Below are positions 35,179 through 45,942 of a stretch of 64,000 bases of DNA, one piece after another. Under the pieces are notes generated by a model. It was given only the letters and a program-made list of their open reading frames with translations. It was not told the origin of the DNA and did no database searches. This DNA comes from Variovorax sp. Sphag1AA (GTDB lineage Bacteria > Pseudomonadota > Gammaproteobacteria > Burkholderiales > Burkholderiaceae_C): assembly GCF_014192575.1 (NCBI RefSeq), contig NZ_JACHYC010000002.1:124001-188000 (forward strand). The letters run 5' to 3'. A program made the translations under genes and the position numbers. The first letter of the stretch is position 1. Each line of letters begins with the position of its first letter.

Positions 35179-36674
35179 TGGCGACGACGATGCTTCGCAC
35201 TCCAGAAGAGGCCGCGCGCTGGCTGCGGACGCGCGTGCACGGGACGTTGCACGCGGACAGCCGATCGATCGGTGCCGGCGACGGCTTCATCGCGTGGCCC
35301 GGCGCGGCCACCGATGGCCGGCGCTTCGTGAAGGCCGCGCTGGCACAGGGCGCGGTCGCCTGCCTGATCGAGGCCGAAGGCAGCGAGGCTTTCGGATTCG
35401 AAGGCGATGCGATTGCGGTCTATCCGGGGCTCAAGGCCGCAACGGGGCCGATTGCTGCCGCCTACTACGAGAACCCGTCCGAACAGCTCGGCGTGGTCGC
35501 GGTCACCGGCACCAACGGCAAGACCTCTACTGCCTGGTGGCTTGCGCAGGCACTGTCGCGCGCCGGGCGTCCACCCTGCGCCGTCGTCGGCACGCTGGGT
35601 GTTGGCGTTCCGCCCGAGCTGACCTATACGGGGCTGACGACGCCCGATCCGGTGCTGCTTCAGCGTGAACTGCGCGGATTTGCCGATCGTGGCTTCGGCG
35701 CGTGTGCGATCGAGGCATCGAGCATCGGCATCGTCGAGCGCCGCCTCGACGGCACGCGGATCGCGGTCGCGGTGTTCACCAATTTCACGCAGGACCATCT
35801 GGACTACCACGGCAGCATGGACGCCTACTGGCAGGCCAAGGCTGAGCTGTTCCGGTGGCCCGGCTTGCGTGCGGCGGTGGTCAACATCGATGACGTGCAT
35901 GGCGCCGCATTGGTCGGCAACCTGATCGAAACCGGTGTCGGCGCGCTCGACGTCTGGACCGTGTCGGCCGGCGGTGCGCCCGCACGCCTCGTGGCCGAGG
36001 ACATTGGCTATGACACCGAAGGCCTCGGCTTCACCGTCGTGGAACAGGGCGTGCCGCCGGTGCGGTTGTCGACGCAGCTGATCGGCCAGTACAACGTCTC
36101 GAACCTGCTTGGCGTGATCGGCGCACTGCGTGCGGTCGGCCTCTCGCTCGACGAAGCGGTGGCCGCGTGCACCGCGCTCGACAGTGTCCCCGGGCGCATG
36201 GAACGGTTGAGCGTGCCGGGCCACCCGCTCGCAGTGGTCGACTATGCGCACACGCCCGATGCACTCGACAAGGCCCTCGCGGGGCTGCATCCGCTCGTCC
36301 ACCAGCGCGGCGGCAAGTTGTGGTGCGTGTTCGGCTGCGGCGGGGACCGCGATTCCGCCAAGCGTCCGATGATGGCCGCCGTCGCCGAAAAGCAGGCCGA
36401 CCGTGTCGTCGTCACCAGCGACAACCCGCGCAGCGAGAAGCCTGCCGCGATCATCAGCCAGATCCTGCTGGGGCTGGCGAGTCCCGAGGCCGCGCAGGTC
36501 GAGCCCGATCGCGCCAAGGCCATTGCCGAGACGCTGGCGCAGGCCCGGCCGGAAGACGTGGTGCTGATCGCAGGCAAGGGCCATGAGGCGTGGCAGGAAA
36601 TCGCCGGAGAGCGCATCGCGTTCTCCGACCGCGCACACGCCATCGATGCACTCACCCTCAGGAGCGGCGCATGA
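35178..36674 (+). CDS. murE: UDP-MurNAc-tripeptide synthetase MurE (meso-DAP adding)
   Basis: This 498-aa Mur ligase adds the third residue to UDP-MurNAc-L-Ala-D-Glu. It has ATP-binding TGTNGKTSTAWW, the carbamylated-Lys region (YWQAKAELFRW), and SDNPRSEKP. DNPR is the motif tied to meso-diaminopimelate specificity, consistent with dapF in the window. The start overlaps the ftsI stop (TGATG) and the stop overlaps the murF start (ATGA). Confidence 0.95.
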   Translation: MATTMLRTPEEAARWLRTRVHGTLHADSRSIGAGDGFIAWPGAATDGRRFVKAALAQGAVACLIEAEGSEAFGFEGDAIAVYPGLKAATGPIAAAYYENPSEQLGVVAVTGTNGKTSTAWWLAQALSRAGRPPCAVVGTLGVGVPPELTYTGLTTPDPVLLQRELRGFADRGFGACAIEASSIGIVERRLDGTRIAVAVFTNFTQDHLDYHGSMDAYWQAKAELFRWPGLRAAVVNIDDVHGAALVGNLIETGVGALDVWTVSAGGAPARLVAEDIGYDTEGLGFTVVEQGVPPVRLSTQLIGQYNVSNLLGVIGALRAVGLSLDEAVAACTALDSVPGRMERLSVPGHPLAVVDYAHTPDALDKALAGLHPLVHQRGGKLWCVFGCGGDRDSAKRPMMAAVAEKQADRVVVTSDNPRSEKPAAIISQILLGLASPEAAQVEPDRAKAIAETLAQARPEDVVLIAGKGHEAWQEIAGERIAFSDRAHAIDALTLRSGA

Positions 36675-38122
36675 CCGACGCCAACGCCCTGACGCCCATG
36701 ATGACGCTCGCACAGGCGCACGCCTGGGTTGCGGGCTCGCGTCTTGTGGGTGACCCCGCGACGCCGATCCTGCGCGTCCACACCGATACGCGCACGCTCG
36801 CCGCCGGCGATCTGTTCGTTGCGCTGAAGGGTGAACGCTTCGATGCGAACCAGTTCCTCGCCGATGCGAAGGCGAGCGGCGCTGTCGCGGCCATCGCGCA
36901 CGGCGGGCTCGAGGCCGCGGGCCTTTCCGGGCTCGAAGTGCCGGACACGCTCGTCGCGCTCGGCGCGCTGGCGGCCGGCTGGCGCGGCCAGTTCGACCTG
37001 CCGCTGATCGCCGTTACCGGCAGCAACGGCAAGACGACGGTGACGCAGATGATCGCTTCGGTCCTGCGTGTTGCCAGTGGCGAGGGTGCGCTCGCGACCG
37101 CCGGCAACTTCAACAACGAGATCGGCGTGCCGCTGACCTTGCTGCGACTTCAGGCGCGGCATCAGCGCGCGGTGGTCGAGCTCGGCATGAACCATCCGGG
37201 CGAGATCGCACGGCTCGGTGCGATCTCGAAGCCGACCATCGCGCTGGTCAACAACGCGCAGCGCGAGCACCAGGAATTCATGGCCACGGTGGAGGCGGTC
37301 GCGCGCGAAAACGCTTCCGTCTTCGCTTCGCTGCCCGATGGTGGCACGGCGGTGTTCCCCTATGGCGACGAGTTCACGCCGCTGTGGCAGGCGATTGCGC
37401 GCGAAGGCGCGGTGCGGCGCACGTTGACCTTCGGCGCGCATCCCGACGCCGACATCGCCCTCGTGTCGGCCGAGTGGCAGCGCGGCGCGTGGCAGTTCGA
37501 AGCGCGCACGCCGGTGGGCGAAGTGCGCTGCACGCTGCGCATCGCGGGCCGGCACAACGTGATCAATGCGCTTGCCGCCATCGCATGCTCACTGGCCAGC
37601 GGCGTTTCGCCTGAAAAGATCGGCGAAGGCCTGGCGGCTTTCGAACCGGTCAAGGGCCGCTCCAAGGCTGCCGAAGTCCAGCTGGCCGATGGCCGCACGA
37701 TCACACTCATCGACGACACCTACAACGCCAACCCCGATTCGATGCGCGCCGCAATCGACGTGCTCGCGAGCCTGCCGGGCCCGCGCGTGCTGGTCATCGG
37801 CGACATGGGCGAGGTCGGCGACCAGGGTCCTCAATTTCATTCCGAAGTCGGCGCCTGGGCGCGCGAGCGCGGTATCGAGACCGTGTTCGCACTCGGCAAC
37901 GAGAGCGTGCACAGCGTCTCGGCCTATGGCGCTCACGCCAATGGCGAAGCCCGGCATTTCGGAGACATCGATTCGCTCAACGCTGCCGTGCTCGCGCAAT
38001 TGCCGGGTGCCGCCAGCGTGCTGGTGAAGGGTTCGCGCTTCATGAAGATGGAGCGCGTGGTGCAGGCCGTCATCGCCTCGGTGCCACAACAACAAGACAG
38101 GGAGGCCGGTCATGCTGCATGA
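36671..38122 (+). CDS. murF: UDP-MurNAc-tripeptide:D-Ala-D-Ala ligase MurF
   Basis: This 483-aa Mur ligase completes the pentapeptide precursor by adding D-Ala-D-Ala, which Ddl supplies. It has ATP-binding VTGSNGKTTVTQMI, ELGMNHPGEIARL, and IDDTYNANPDSMRAAID, all MurF hallmarks. The ATG at 36671 overlaps the murE stop with AGGAG upstream. The reading frame extends further 5' only inside murE. Confidence 0.95.
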   Translation: MTDANALTPMMTLAQAHAWVAGSRLVGDPATPILRVHTDTRTLAAGDLFVALKGERFDANQFLADAKASGAVAAIAHGGLEAAGLSGLEVPDTLVALGALAAGWRGQFDLPLIAVTGSNGKTTVTQMIASVLRVASGEGALATAGNFNNEIGVPLTLLRLQARHQRAVVELGMNHPGEIARLGAISKPTIALVNNAQREHQEFMATVEAVARENASVFASLPDGGTAVFPYGDEFTPLWQAIAREGAVRRTLTFGAHPDADIALVSAEWQRGAWQFEARTPVGEVRCTLRIAGRHNVINALAAIACSLASGVSPEKIGEGLAAFEPVKGRSKAAEVQLADGRTITLIDDTYNANPDSMRAAIDVLASLPGPRVLVIGDMGEVGDQGPQFHSEVGAWARERGIETVFALGNESVHSVSAYGAHANGEARHFGDIDSLNAAVLAQLPGAASVLVKGSRFMKMERVVQAVIASVPQQQDREAGHAA

Positions 38123-38140
38123 ACCGCGCGCGTTCACATC

Positions 38141-39319
38141 ATGCTGATGACACTTGCCCAATGGCTGCAGGCGACGTCGCCGGAATTCGGTTTCCTGCGC
38201 GTGTTTCAGTACCTCACCTTCCGCGCCATGATGGCCGCGCTGACCGCGCTGCTGCTTGGCCTCGCCGCGGGTCCGTACGTCATCCGGCGCCTCACCGCGC
38301 TGAAGATCGGCCAGCCGGTGCGCGGCTATGCGATGGAGACGCACCTCACCAAGAGCGGCACGCCCACCATGGGCGGCGTGCTCGTGCTGTTCTCGATCGC
38401 GCTTGCAACGCTGCTCTGGTTCGATCTCTCGAATCGCTTCGTGTGGATCGTGCTCTGGGTCACGCTCGGCTTCGGCGCGATCGGCTGGGTCGATGACTGG
38501 CGCAAGGTCGTCAACAAGGACCCGGAAGGCATGCGCTCGCGCGAGAAGTACTTCTGGCAGTCGGTGGTGGGGCTTGTTGCGGGCTTCTATCTGCTCTTCA
38601 GCATTTCGGAGAGCTCCAACTGGCGCGTGCTCGAACTGTTCTTCTCGTGGGTTCGCTCGGGTTTCGACCTCGACTTCCCGCCGAAGATCAACCTGCTGGT
38701 CCCCTTCTTCAAGGAAGTGAGCTATCCGCTCGGCGGCATCGGCTTCGTGATCCTGACCTACCTGGTGATCGTCGGTGCGAGCAACGCGGTGAACCTCACC
38801 GACGGCCTCGACGGGCTCGCGATCATGCCGGTGGTGATGGTCGGGTCTTCGCTCGGTGTGTTCGCCTACGTCACCGGCAGCGCGGTGTATTCGCGCTACC
38901 TGCTGTTCCCGCACATTCCCGGCTCGGGCGAACTGCTGGTGTTCTGCTCGGCCATGGCGGGTGCGGGGCTCGCGTTCCTGTGGTTCAACACGCATCCGGC
39001 GCAAGTCTTCATGGGCGACGTGGGCGCGCTCGCGCTTGGCGGCGCACTCGGCACCATCGCCGTGATCGTGCGGCAGGAGATCGTGTTCTTCGTGATGGGC
39101 GGCATCTTCGTGGTCGAGGCGATCTCGGTGATGGCGCAGGTCACCTACTTCAAATACACCAAGAAGCGCTTCGGCGAAGGGCGGCGCGTGCTCAAGATGG
39201 CGCCGCTGCATCACCACTTCGAGAAGAGCGGCTGGCGCGAGACGCAGGTCGTCGTGCGCTTCTGGATCATCACGATGCTTTTGTGCCTCGTGGGTCTTTC
39301 CACCTTGAAGCTGCGGTAA
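38141..39319 (+). CDS. mraY: Phospho-MurNAc-pentapeptide translocase MraY
   Basis: This 392-aa inner-membrane enzyme makes lipid I from UDP-MurNAc-pentapeptide and undecaprenyl phosphate. About ten TM helices are visible. Conserved motifs are [23 protein letters not shown] and [12 protein letters not shown] 38141 is used; a second ATG at 38147 is equally possible. Confidence 0.96.
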   Translation: MLMTLAQWLQATSPEFGFLRVFQYLTFRAMMAALTALLLGLAAGPYVIRRLTALKIGQPVRGYAMETHLTKSGTPTMGGVLVLFSIALATLLWFDLSNRFVWIVLWVTLGFGAIGWVDDWRKVVNKDPEGMRSREKYFWQSVVGLVAGFYLLFSISESSNWRVLELFFSWVRSGFDLDFPPKINLLVPFFKEVSYPLGGIGFVILTYLVIVGASNAVNLTDGLDGLAIMPVVMVGSSLGVFAYVTGSAVYSRYLLFPHIPGSGELLVFCSAMAGAGLAFLWFNTHPAQVFMGDVGALALGGALGTIAVIVRQEIVFFVMGGIFVVEAISVMAQVTYFKYTKKRFGEGRRVLKMAPLHHHFEKSGWRETQVVVRFWIITMLLCLVGLSTLKLR

Positions 39320-39326
39320 GACGACG

Positions 39327-41039
39327 ATGCTGCATCTCAAGGACCTCCACGTTCTGATCCTCGGCCTCGGTGCGTCCGGGCTGGCAATGGCGCGCTGGTG
39401 CGTGCGCCAGGGTGCGATCGTCACCGTGGCCGACACGCGCGAAGCGCCGCCGCAACTGGCGACGCTGCGTGAGGAGCTTCCCGGTGCGAGTTTCGTGGGC
39501 GGCTCGTTCACTGCATCGCTGATCGAAGGCTCGCCGGTGCGCGCGGTGTACCGCTCCCCCGGGCTTTCGCCCGCCACCGTCGCGGTGGTGGTCGATGCGG
39601 CACGCGCAGTTGGGTTACCGGTCGGCGGCGAGCTGGATCTGTTTGCGCAGGCGCTGGCCGATCTGCGGACGATGGAAGTGAACGAGGAAGTCGAAGCGCC
39701 TGAAGCTGCTGACGCGGCCGAGGTGGAGCCGGCGCCGCCATCGCAGACATCCGAAGACGCGGCAGGTTCGGAAGCGAACGAGCCCGAGGCCGCCGCCGAA
39801 TCCGCGCCCCAGCTTCCGGACGATGACGATGACTCGTTCACGCCGGTGCCTGAAGTCATCGCGCCGCCGCCCAAGCCCAAGGGCTACACGCCAGCCGTGC
39901 TCGCGATCACCGGCACCAACGGCAAGACGACCGTGACTTCGCTCACGGGGCAACTCGTCGAGCGCGCCGGCAAGACGGTCGCCGTGGCGGGCAACATCGG
40001 TCCGACGCTGCTCGATACGCTCTCGGCGCGCATGGACGCCGGCACGCTGCCCGATGTCTGGGTGCTGGAGCTGTCCAGCTTCCAGCTCGACGGCGTGCAG
40101 GGCTTCGAGCCGACCGCCGCCACGGTGCTCAACATCACGCAGGACCACCTCGACTGGCATGGCGACATGGCCGCCTATGCCGCCGCCAAGGCACGCATCT
40201 TCGGCAAGCAAGGCGCGATGGTGCTCAATCGCGACGACGAGGCCGTGATGGCCATGCGTCCGGCACCGGTCAAGCTGGCCAAGGGGCAGGCGCCGCGTAC
40301 GGTGGTCACCTTCGGCTCGGGCATGCCGAAGCGCCCGGGCGACTACGGCATCGAGCGCCTGCACGGCATGGCATGGCTGGTCCGCGCGCTCGAAGCCGAC
40401 GAGACGCAGAAGCGCAAGCGCGGCGCGCCGGTTGAAGAGGAAGAGATCCACATCCAGCGCCTGATGCCCGCCGATGCGCTGCGCATCCGTGGACGGCACA
40501 ACGCGCTCAATGCGCTCGCCGCGTTGGCGCTTGCGACGGCGGCGGGCTGCCAGCTCGCGCCGATGCTCTACGGCTTGCGCGAGTACCAGGGTGAGCCGCA
40601 CCGCGTCGAGCCGGTTGCGATCATCAACAGCGTCGAGTATTTCGACGACAGCAAGGGCACCAATGTCGGCGCGACCGTCGCCGCGTTGATCGGCCTTGGC
40701 GAAGACCGCCGCGTGGTCGTGATCCTCGGTGGCGATGGCAAGGGACAGGATTTCGCGCCGCTCGCTGCTCCAGTGCACCAGTACGCGCGCGCCGTGGTGC
40801 TGATCGGCCGCGATGCGCCGCAGATCGAAGCGGCGCTCGAAGCCACCGGCGTCTCGATGCAGAAGGCTGGGTCGCTGCCTGAAGCAGTCAAGCTCGCGTC
40901 GGAGCGTGCGCAACCGGGCGATGCAGTGCTCCTGTCGCCGGCCTGCGCGAGCTTCGACATGTTCAAGGACTACGCGCACCGCGCGGCCGTGTTCTGCGAG
41001 ACGGTCCAGGATCTCGCGGCCGAAGGAGGGCTGGCATGA
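39327..41039 (+). CDS. murD: UDP-MurNAc-L-alanine:D-glutamate ligase MurD with acidic insertion
   Basis: This 570-aa Mur ligase is far longer than E. coli MurD (438 aa). The N-terminal UDP-binding domain ([22 protein letters not shown]) is normal. Between it and the ATP domain ([11 protein letters not shown], residues 193-203) lies an acidic Pro/Ala/Glu-rich insert (about residues 115-186, bases 39669-39884) with a DDDDD run. [10 protein letters not shown] and [10 protein letters not shown] are conserved. The stop overlaps a repeat-encoded mini-ORF (ATGA). Confidence 0.94.
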   Translation: MLHLKDLHVLILGLGASGLAMARWCVRQGAIVTVADTREAPPQLATLREELPGASFVGGSFTASLIEGSPVRAVYRSPGLSPATVAVVVDAARAVGLPVGGELDLFAQALADLRTMEVNEEVEAPEAADAAEVEPAPPSQTSEDAAGSEANEPEAAAESAPQLPDDDDDSFTPVPEVIAPPPKPKGYTPAVLAITGTNGKTTVTSLTGQLVERAGKTVAVAGNIGPTLLDTLSARMDAGTLPDVWVLELSSFQLDGVQGFEPTAATVLNITQDHLDWHGDMAAYAAAKARIFGKQGAMVLNRDDEAVMAMRPAPVKLAKGQAPRTVVTFGSGMPKRPGDYGIERLHGMAWLVRALEADETQKRKRGAPVEEEEIHIQRLMPADALRIRGRHNALNALAALALATAAGCQLAPMLYGLREYQGEPHRVEPVAIINSVEYFDDSKGTNVGATVAALIGLGEDRRVVVILGGDGKGQDFAPLAAPVHQYARAVVLIGRDAPQIEAALEATGVSMQKAGSLPEAVKLASERAQPGDAVLLSPACASFDMFKDYAHRAAVFCETVQDLAAEGGLA

Positions 41040-41101
41040 GCGCCGCCCGGCCGCCCGAAGGCGCTCGCACCGCAGTGCGAAGCACGGAGGTTTCCGAATG
41101 A
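41036..41101 (+). CDS. Repeat-encoded 21-aa coupling ORF between murD and ftsW
   Basis: The ATG at 41036 overlaps the murD stop (ATGA) and has AAGGAGGG 5 nt upstream. The frame reads [19 protein letters not shown] then SE and stops at 41099-41101, overlapping the ftsW ATG (41098) again as ATGA. A translating ribosome would be handed from murD to ftsW. No sequence family is expected; the value may lie in the coupling rather than the peptide. Confidence 0.5.
   Translation: MSAARPPEGARTAVRSTEVSE
41040..41097 (+). repeat. Intergenic repeat, murD/ftsW
   Basis: This GC-rich element contains GCGCC/GGCGC and CGCAC/GTGCG hairpins and ends with CACGGAGG, which supplies the ftsW ribosome binding site. 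From memory, similar elements are common in Comamonadaceae genomes. Confidence 0.55.
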
Positions 41102-42387
41102 GCGCAGTCCCCGCGTCGTCCGGAAAGACCAGCCGCTTCGCCGGCTGGTTCAGCCGCGCCAAGAGCAGCATCGACGCGTTGCCTATCCATCTGCCGGTAC
41201 GTCTCGGCAGCGCTGGCATGACGCAGACCAAAGCCGCGCCGGTGCGGGTACTGGGCTTCGACCAGGCGCTGGTCTGGGTCACGGTTGCACTGCTGGCCTG
41301 GGGGCTGGTCATGGTCTATTCGGCCTCGATCGCGATGCCGGACAACCCGCGCTTCGCACGCGCCGGCTACAGCGCGACCTTCTTCCTCACGCGGCATGCC
41401 GCTTCGCTCGCCATCGCGTTCGTCGGCGGCATGCTGGCCTTCCAGGTGCCGATGCGGACCTGGGAGCGCGCCGCGCCGTGGCTCTTCGTCTTGTCGTTGC
41501 TGCTGCTGGTCGTGGTGCTGATCCCGCACATCGGCATCAACGTCAATGGTGCACGTCGGTGGTTGCCGATGGGCTTCATGCGCTTCCAGCCGTCGGAGCT
41601 GGCCAAGTTCGCGATGATCCTCTACGCGGCCAGCTACATGGTCCGCAAGATGGAGATCAAGGAGCGCTTCTTCCGCGCAGTGCTGCCGATGGGCGTCGCT
41701 GTGGTCGTGGTCGGCATGCTTGTGATGGCCGAGCCTGACATGGGCGCCTTCATGGTGATCGCCGTGATCGCGATGGGCATCCTCTTCCTCGGCGGCGTGA
41801 ATGCACGGATGTTCTTCGTGATCGCTGCGCTGGTGGTGGTGGCCTTCGGCACCATCGTCGCGACCAGCCCGTGGCGGCGCGAGCGGATCTTCGCGTACCT
41901 CGATCCGTGGAGCGAAGAGCACGCGCTCGGCAAGGGCTATCAGCTTTCGCACTCGCTGATCGCGATCGGCCGCGGCGAGGTCTTCGGCGTCGGCCTTGGC
42001 GGCAGTGTCGAGAAGCTGCACTGGCTGCCCGAGGCACACACCGACTTCCTGATGGCGGTGATCGGTGAAGAGTTCGGCCTCGTGGGCGTGCTGATGGCGA
42101 TCGGCCTCTTCCTCTGGCTCACGCGACGGATCATGCACATCGGCCGACAGGCGATCGCGCTCGACCGCGTGTTCTCCGGCCTCGTGGCGCAGGGCGTGGG
42201 CATCTGGATCGGCTTCCAGGCCTTCATCAACATGGGCGTGAACCTTGGCGCGCTGCCGACCAAGGGGCTCACGCTGCCGCTGATGAGCTTCGGCGGCTCG
42301 GCCATCTTGATGAACGTGATCGCGCTCGCGGTGGTGCTGCGGATCGACTATGAGAACCGCGTCCTCATGAGAGGGGGACGTGTATGA
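41098..42387 (+). CDS. ftsW: Septal peptidoglycan polymerase FtsW
   Basis: This 429-aa SEDS glycosyltransferase partners with FtsI. An about 45-residue cytoplasmic N-terminal extension precedes ten TM helices. SEDS motifs: [68 protein letters not shown], and [12 protein letters not shown] 41098 has GGAGG 7 nt upstream, both within or next to the repeat. The last codons overlap a second mini-ORF. Confidence 0.95.
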   Translation: MSAVPASSGKTSRFAGWFSRAKSSIDALPIHLPVRLGSAGMTQTKAAPVRVLGFDQALVWVTVALLAWGLVMVYSASIAMPDNPRFARAGYSATFFLTRHAASLAIAFVGGMLAFQVPMRTWERAAPWLFVLSLLLLVVVLIPHIGINVNGARRWLPMGFMRFQPSELAKFAMILYAASYMVRKMEIKERFFRAVLPMGVAVVVVGMLVMAEPDMGAFMVIAVIAMGILFLGGVNARMFFVIAALVVVAFGTIVATSPWRRERIFAYLDPWSEEHALGKGYQLSHSLIAIGRGEVFGVGLGGSVEKLHWLPEAHTDFLMAVIGEEFGLVGVLMAIGLFLWLTRRIMHIGRQAIALDRVFSGLVAQGVGIWIGFQAFINMGVNLGALPTKGLTLPLMSFGGSAILMNVIALAVVLRIDYENRVLMRGGRV

Positions 42388-42473
42388 GCGCAGCGCTGGG
42401 CCGCCCCGAGCAAGCTCGCACCCCCTCGGGGGGCAGCGAGGACATGCAATGCCGAGCGTGGGGGCTTGTATGA
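42384..42473 (+). CDS. Repeat-encoded 29-aa coupling ORF between ftsW and murG
   Basis: The ATG at 42384 overlaps the ftsW stop (ATGA), with GAGGGGG 6 nt upstream. The frame starts [19 protein letters not shown], ends WGLV, and stops at 42471-42473, overlapping the murG ATG at 42470. The arrangement is the same as at the murD/ftsW junction although the repeat sequence differs. Confidence 0.5.
   Translation: MSAALGRPEQARTPSGGSEDMQCRAWGLV
42388..42469 (+). repeat. Intergenic repeat, ftsW/murG
   Basis: This element has CGAG/CTCG and CCCCC/GGGGG hairpins and ends with GAGCGTGGGGGC, which provides the murG ribosome binding site. It is of the same general type as the other repeats here. Confidence 0.55.
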
Positions 42474-43549
42474 CCAGGACGGCACTTGTCATGGCGGGCG
42501 GCACGGGCGGTCATATCTTCCCGGGCCTCGCCGTGGCCGAGGCATTGCGCGATCGCGGCTGGCGCGTGCACTGGCTGGGCGCGCCCGGCAGCATGGAGCA
42601 ACAGCTCGTCCCGCCGCGCGGCTTCGCCTTCGAGCCGGTGCAGTTCGGTGGCGTGCGTGGCAAGGGGCCGCTCACGTTGGCCCTGCTGCCGATGCGGCTG
42701 CTGCGCGCCTTCTGGCAGAGCCTTGGCGTGGTGCGGCGCGTCAAGCCCGATGTGGTGGTCGGCCTTGGGGGCTACATCACCTTTCCTGGCGGGATGATGA
42801 GCGTGCTGGTCGGCAAGCCGCTGGTGCTGCACGAGCAGAACTCGGTCGCCGGCATGGCCAACAAGATCCTCGCCGGCGTGGCGGACCGTGTGTTCACCGC
42901 GTTCCCGAACGTGCTCAAGAAGGCGCAATGGGTCGGCAATCCGTTGCGTGCGGCATTCACGTCGCAAGGCGAGCCGTCCACGCGCTTCGCCGGCCGTACC
43001 GGTCCGCTCAAGCTGCTGGTCGTCGGCGGTAGCCTGGGCGCGAAGGCGCTCAACGCGGTGGTGCCGAAGGCGCTCGCGATGATCGCGCCCGCCCAACGTC
43101 CGAGCGTCACGCACCAGAGCGGCGCCAAACAGATCGACGAGCTTCGCGCCAACTACGCCCAGGCGGGCGTCGAGGGCGAACTCACCCCATTCATCGACGA
43201 CACCGCTCGTGCCTACGCCGACGCCGACCTCATCGTCGCGCGCGCTGGCGCGAGCACCGTCACCGAAATCGCGGCCGTCGGCGCAGCAGCGCTGTTCGTG
43301 CCTTTCCCTTCCGCTGTGGACGACCACCAGACCACCAATGCGCGCTTCCTCGTCGACGCGGGTGGTGGCTGGCTCGTCCAGCAAACTGAACTGACACCTG
43401 AATTGCTGGCTGACCTGCTACAGAAAACAGGGCGCGATGCGCTCCTGGACCGGGCCCTGAAGGCCCGGACGATGCGAAAAACCGAGGCGGTGGACGCCGT
43501 GGTCCGCGCCTGCGAGGAACTCGCCGAACCCCGTGGAGGGCGCTCATGA
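42470..43549 (+). CDS. murG: Lipid II synthase MurG
   Basis: This 359-aa GT28 glycosyltransferase transfers GlcNAc to lipid I on the inner face of the membrane. It has the N-terminal glycine loop [49 protein letters not shown], and the acceptor region [12 protein letters not shown] with [17 protein letters not shown] 42470 has GGGGG upstream; the stop overlaps murC (ATGA). Confidence 0.95.
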   Translation: MTRTALVMAGGTGGHIFPGLAVAEALRDRGWRVHWLGAPGSMEQQLVPPRGFAFEPVQFGGVRGKGPLTLALLPMRLLRAFWQSLGVVRRVKPDVVVGLGGYITFPGGMMSVLVGKPLVLHEQNSVAGMANKILAGVADRVFTAFPNVLKKAQWVGNPLRAAFTSQGEPSTRFAGRTGPLKLLVVGGSLGAKALNAVVPKALAMIAPAQRPSVTHQSGAKQIDELRANYAQAGVEGELTPFIDDTARAYADADLIVARAGASTVTEIAAVGAAALFVPFPSAVDDHQTTNARFLVDAGGGWLVQQTELTPELLADLLQKTGRDALLDRALKARTMRKTEAVDAVVRACEELAEPRGGRS

Positions 43550-44967
43550 AACACGCGATCCATCACATTCACTTCGTGGGCGTCGGCGGCTCAGGCATGA
43601 GCGGCATCGCCGAGGTCCTGCTCAATCTGGGCTACAAGATTTCCGGCTCCGACCTCGCCGACAGCGCGACGTTGCGGCGGCTCGCCGGCCTCGGCATCAC
43701 GACCTTCGTGGGTCATGACGCGGCGCACATCGCGGGCGCGGATGCGGTCGTCACCTCGACCGCGGTGAACGCCGAGAACCCCGAAGTGGTCGCGGCGCGC
43801 GAGAAGCGCATCCCCGTGGTGCCGCGCGCGCTGATGCTGGCCGAACTGATGCGGCTCAAGCAGGGCATCGCGATCGCCGGTACGCACGGCAAGACGACCA
43901 CGACGAGCCTCGTCGCGAGCGTGCTCGCGGCCGCGGGGCTCGACCCAACCTTCGTGATCGGTGGCCGGCTCAACAGCGCGGGCGCAAACGCGCAGCTCGG
44001 CAGCGGCGACTACATCGTGGTCGAGGCCGATGAATCGGACGCCTCGTTCCTCAACCTGCTGCCGATCATGGCGGTGGTCACGAACATCGATGCCGACCAC
44101 ATGGAGACCTACGGGCATGACTTCGCGAAGCTGAAGAAGGCTTTCGTCGACTTCCTGCACCGCATGCCCTTCTATGGCGTCGCGATCCTCTGCACCGACG
44201 ACCCGGCGGTTCGCCAGATCGTGACCGAGGTGTCATGCCCCGTTACCAGCTACGGCTTCGACGAAGGCGCGCAGGTGCGTGCGGTCAACGTCCGCGCGGT
44301 GGGTGCGCAGATGCACTTCACGGCGCAGCGGCGCAACGGCGTGACGTTGCCCGACCTCGACATCGTGCTGAACCTGCCCGGTGAGCACAACGTGCGCAAC
44401 GCGCTCTCGGTGATCGCGGTGGCGGTGGAGCTCAACATCCCCGACGAAGCCGTGCAGCGCGGTCTCGCCGACTTCAAGGGTGTGGGCCGGCGCTTCCAGC
44501 GCTATGGCGAAGTCGCGGCGCAAGGCGATGCGTCCGGCAGCTTCACGCTGATCGACGACTACGGCCATCACCCGGTCGAAATGGCCGCGACCATCGCCGC
44601 TGCGCGCGGTGCGTTCCCTGGTCGCCGGCTGGTGCTGGCCTTCCAGCCGCACCGCTTTACCCGCACGCGCGACTGCTTCGAAGACTTCGTCAAGGTCATT
44701 GGCCAGGCCGATGCGGTGCTGCTCGGCGAGGTCTATGCCGCCGGCGAGGCGCCCATCGTGGCGGCGGACGGCCGCTCGCTTGCGCGTGCGCTGCGCGTCG
44801 CGGGCAAGGTCGAGCCGGTATTCGTCGACGAGATCGCGGCGATGCCGCAGGCGATTCTCGACAACGCGCGTGCTGGCGATGTGGTGATCTGCATGGGCGC
44901 GGGCTCGATCGGCGGGGTGCCCGCCAAGGTCGTTGAAATTGGAACGCGCGAAGGGAGTGCGCAGTGA
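43546..44967 (+). CDS. murC: UDP-N-acetylmuramate:L-alanine ligase MurC
   Basis: This 473-aa Mur ligase adds the first stem-peptide residue. It has [28 protein letters not shown]-binding [35 protein letters not shown], and FQPHRFTRT, all diagnostic for MurC. Both ends overlap neighbours by 4 bp (murG and ddl). Confidence 0.96.
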   Translation: MKHAIHHIHFVGVGGSGMSGIAEVLLNLGYKISGSDLADSATLRRLAGLGITTFVGHDAAHIAGADAVVTSTAVNAENPEVVAAREKRIPVVPRALMLAELMRLKQGIAIAGTHGKTTTTSLVASVLAAAGLDPTFVIGGRLNSAGANAQLGSGDYIVVEADESDASFLNLLPIMAVVTNIDADHMETYGHDFAKLKKAFVDFLHRMPFYGVAILCTDDPAVRQIVTEVSCPVTSYGFDEGAQVRAVNVRAVGAQMHFTAQRRNGVTLPDLDIVLNLPGEHNVRNALSVIAVAVELNIPDEAVQRGLADFKGVGRRFQRYGEVAAQGDASGSFTLIDDYGHHPVEMAATIAAARGAFPGRRLVLAFQPHRFTRTRDCFEDFVKVIGQADAVLLGEVYAAGEAPIVAADGRSLARALRVAGKVEPVFVDEIAAMPQAILDNARAGDVVICMGAGSIGGVPAKVVEIGTREGSAQ

Positions 44968-45941
44968 GCGTGATCGATCCCAAGTCTTTCGGCAAGGTTG
45001 CCGTGCTGTTCGGTGGCAAGTCGGCCGAACGCGAAATCTCCATCATGTCCGGCACCGGCGTGCTGGCAGCGCTGCAGTCGAGCGGCGTCGATGCGCGCCC
45101 GTTCGATCCGGCAGAGCGCGATCTGGCCGAGCTTCGGCGCGAGGGCTTCCAGCGCTGCTTCGTCGCGCTGCATGGCCGCCATGGCGAAGACGGCACGGTA
45201 CAGGGCGCACTGGAACTTCTCGGCATCCCCTACACCGGCTCGGGCGTGATGGCCTCCAGCGTGGCGATGGACAAGGTCATGACCAAGCGCATCTGGCAGG
45301 CCGACGGGCTGCCGACGCCGCACTATGTGCGCCTTGCCTTCGATCAGCAAAGCCGTGAGCAGATCAACGCGGTGCCAGACGTGCTCGGCCTGCCGCTGAT
45401 CGTGAAGCCACCGCGCGAGGGTTCGTCCATCGGTGTGAGCAAGGTCGAGGGCTATTCGCAGATGCAGGACGCGGTGGCGCTGGCGGTGCGCTACGACGCC
45501 GACGTCCTCTGCGAGGAATTCATCGAAGGCGAGGAAGTCACCTGCGCTGTGCTCGGCAGCGGGCTCGATGCGGTGGCACTGCCGGTGGTGCGCATCGCCG
45601 CGCCCGAAGGTGCCTACGACTACCAGAACAAGTACTTCACCGACGACGTGAAGTACCACTGCCCGAGCGGCCTGCCGCCCGCGGAAGAGGCCGAGATCCG
45701 CCGCATCACGCTTGCGGCCTACCACCAGCTCGGCTGCCGTGGATGGGGCCGTGCCGACCTGATGATCCGCGCGAGCGATCGCAAGCCCTTTCTGCTGGAG
45801 ATGAACACGTCGCCGGGCATGACCAGCCATTCGCTGGTGCCCATGTCGGCTCGCGCGGCCGGCATCGCTTACGAAGAACTCTGCCTGCGGGTGCTCGCTT
45901 CGGCGACGCTCGATTCGGGCCATACACGCATGGAAGAGTGA
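44964..45941 (+). CDS. ddlB: D-alanine:D-alanine ligase
   Basis: This 325-aa ATP-grasp enzyme makes the D-Ala-D-Ala used by MurF. It has [51 protein letters not shown], and [15 protein letters not shown]. The start is GTG 44964, overlapping the murC stop (GTGA), with AAGGGAG upstream. Its position in the dcw cluster fits DdlB. Confidence 0.95.
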   Translation: MSVIDPKSFGKVAVLFGGKSAEREISIMSGTGVLAALQSSGVDARPFDPAERDLAELRREGFQRCFVALHGRHGEDGTVQGALELLGIPYTGSGVMASSVAMDKVMTKRIWQADGLPTPHYVRLAFDQQSREQINAVPDVLGLPLIVKPPREGSSIGVSKVEGYSQMQDAVALAVRYDADVLCEEFIEGEEVTCAVLGSGLDAVALPVVRIAAPEGAYDYQNKYFTDDVKYHCPSGLPPAEEAEIRRITLAAYHQLGCRGWGRADLMIRASDRKPFLLEMNTSPGMTSHSLVPMSARAAGIAYEELCLRVLASATLDSGHTRMEE

Positions 45942-45942
45942 T

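Noticed and set aside
38119..38496. Frame overlapping mraY that starts on the murF stop
   Set aside because: It is out of frame with mraY for its whole length and encodes an Arg/His-rich sequence; mraY itself is certain.
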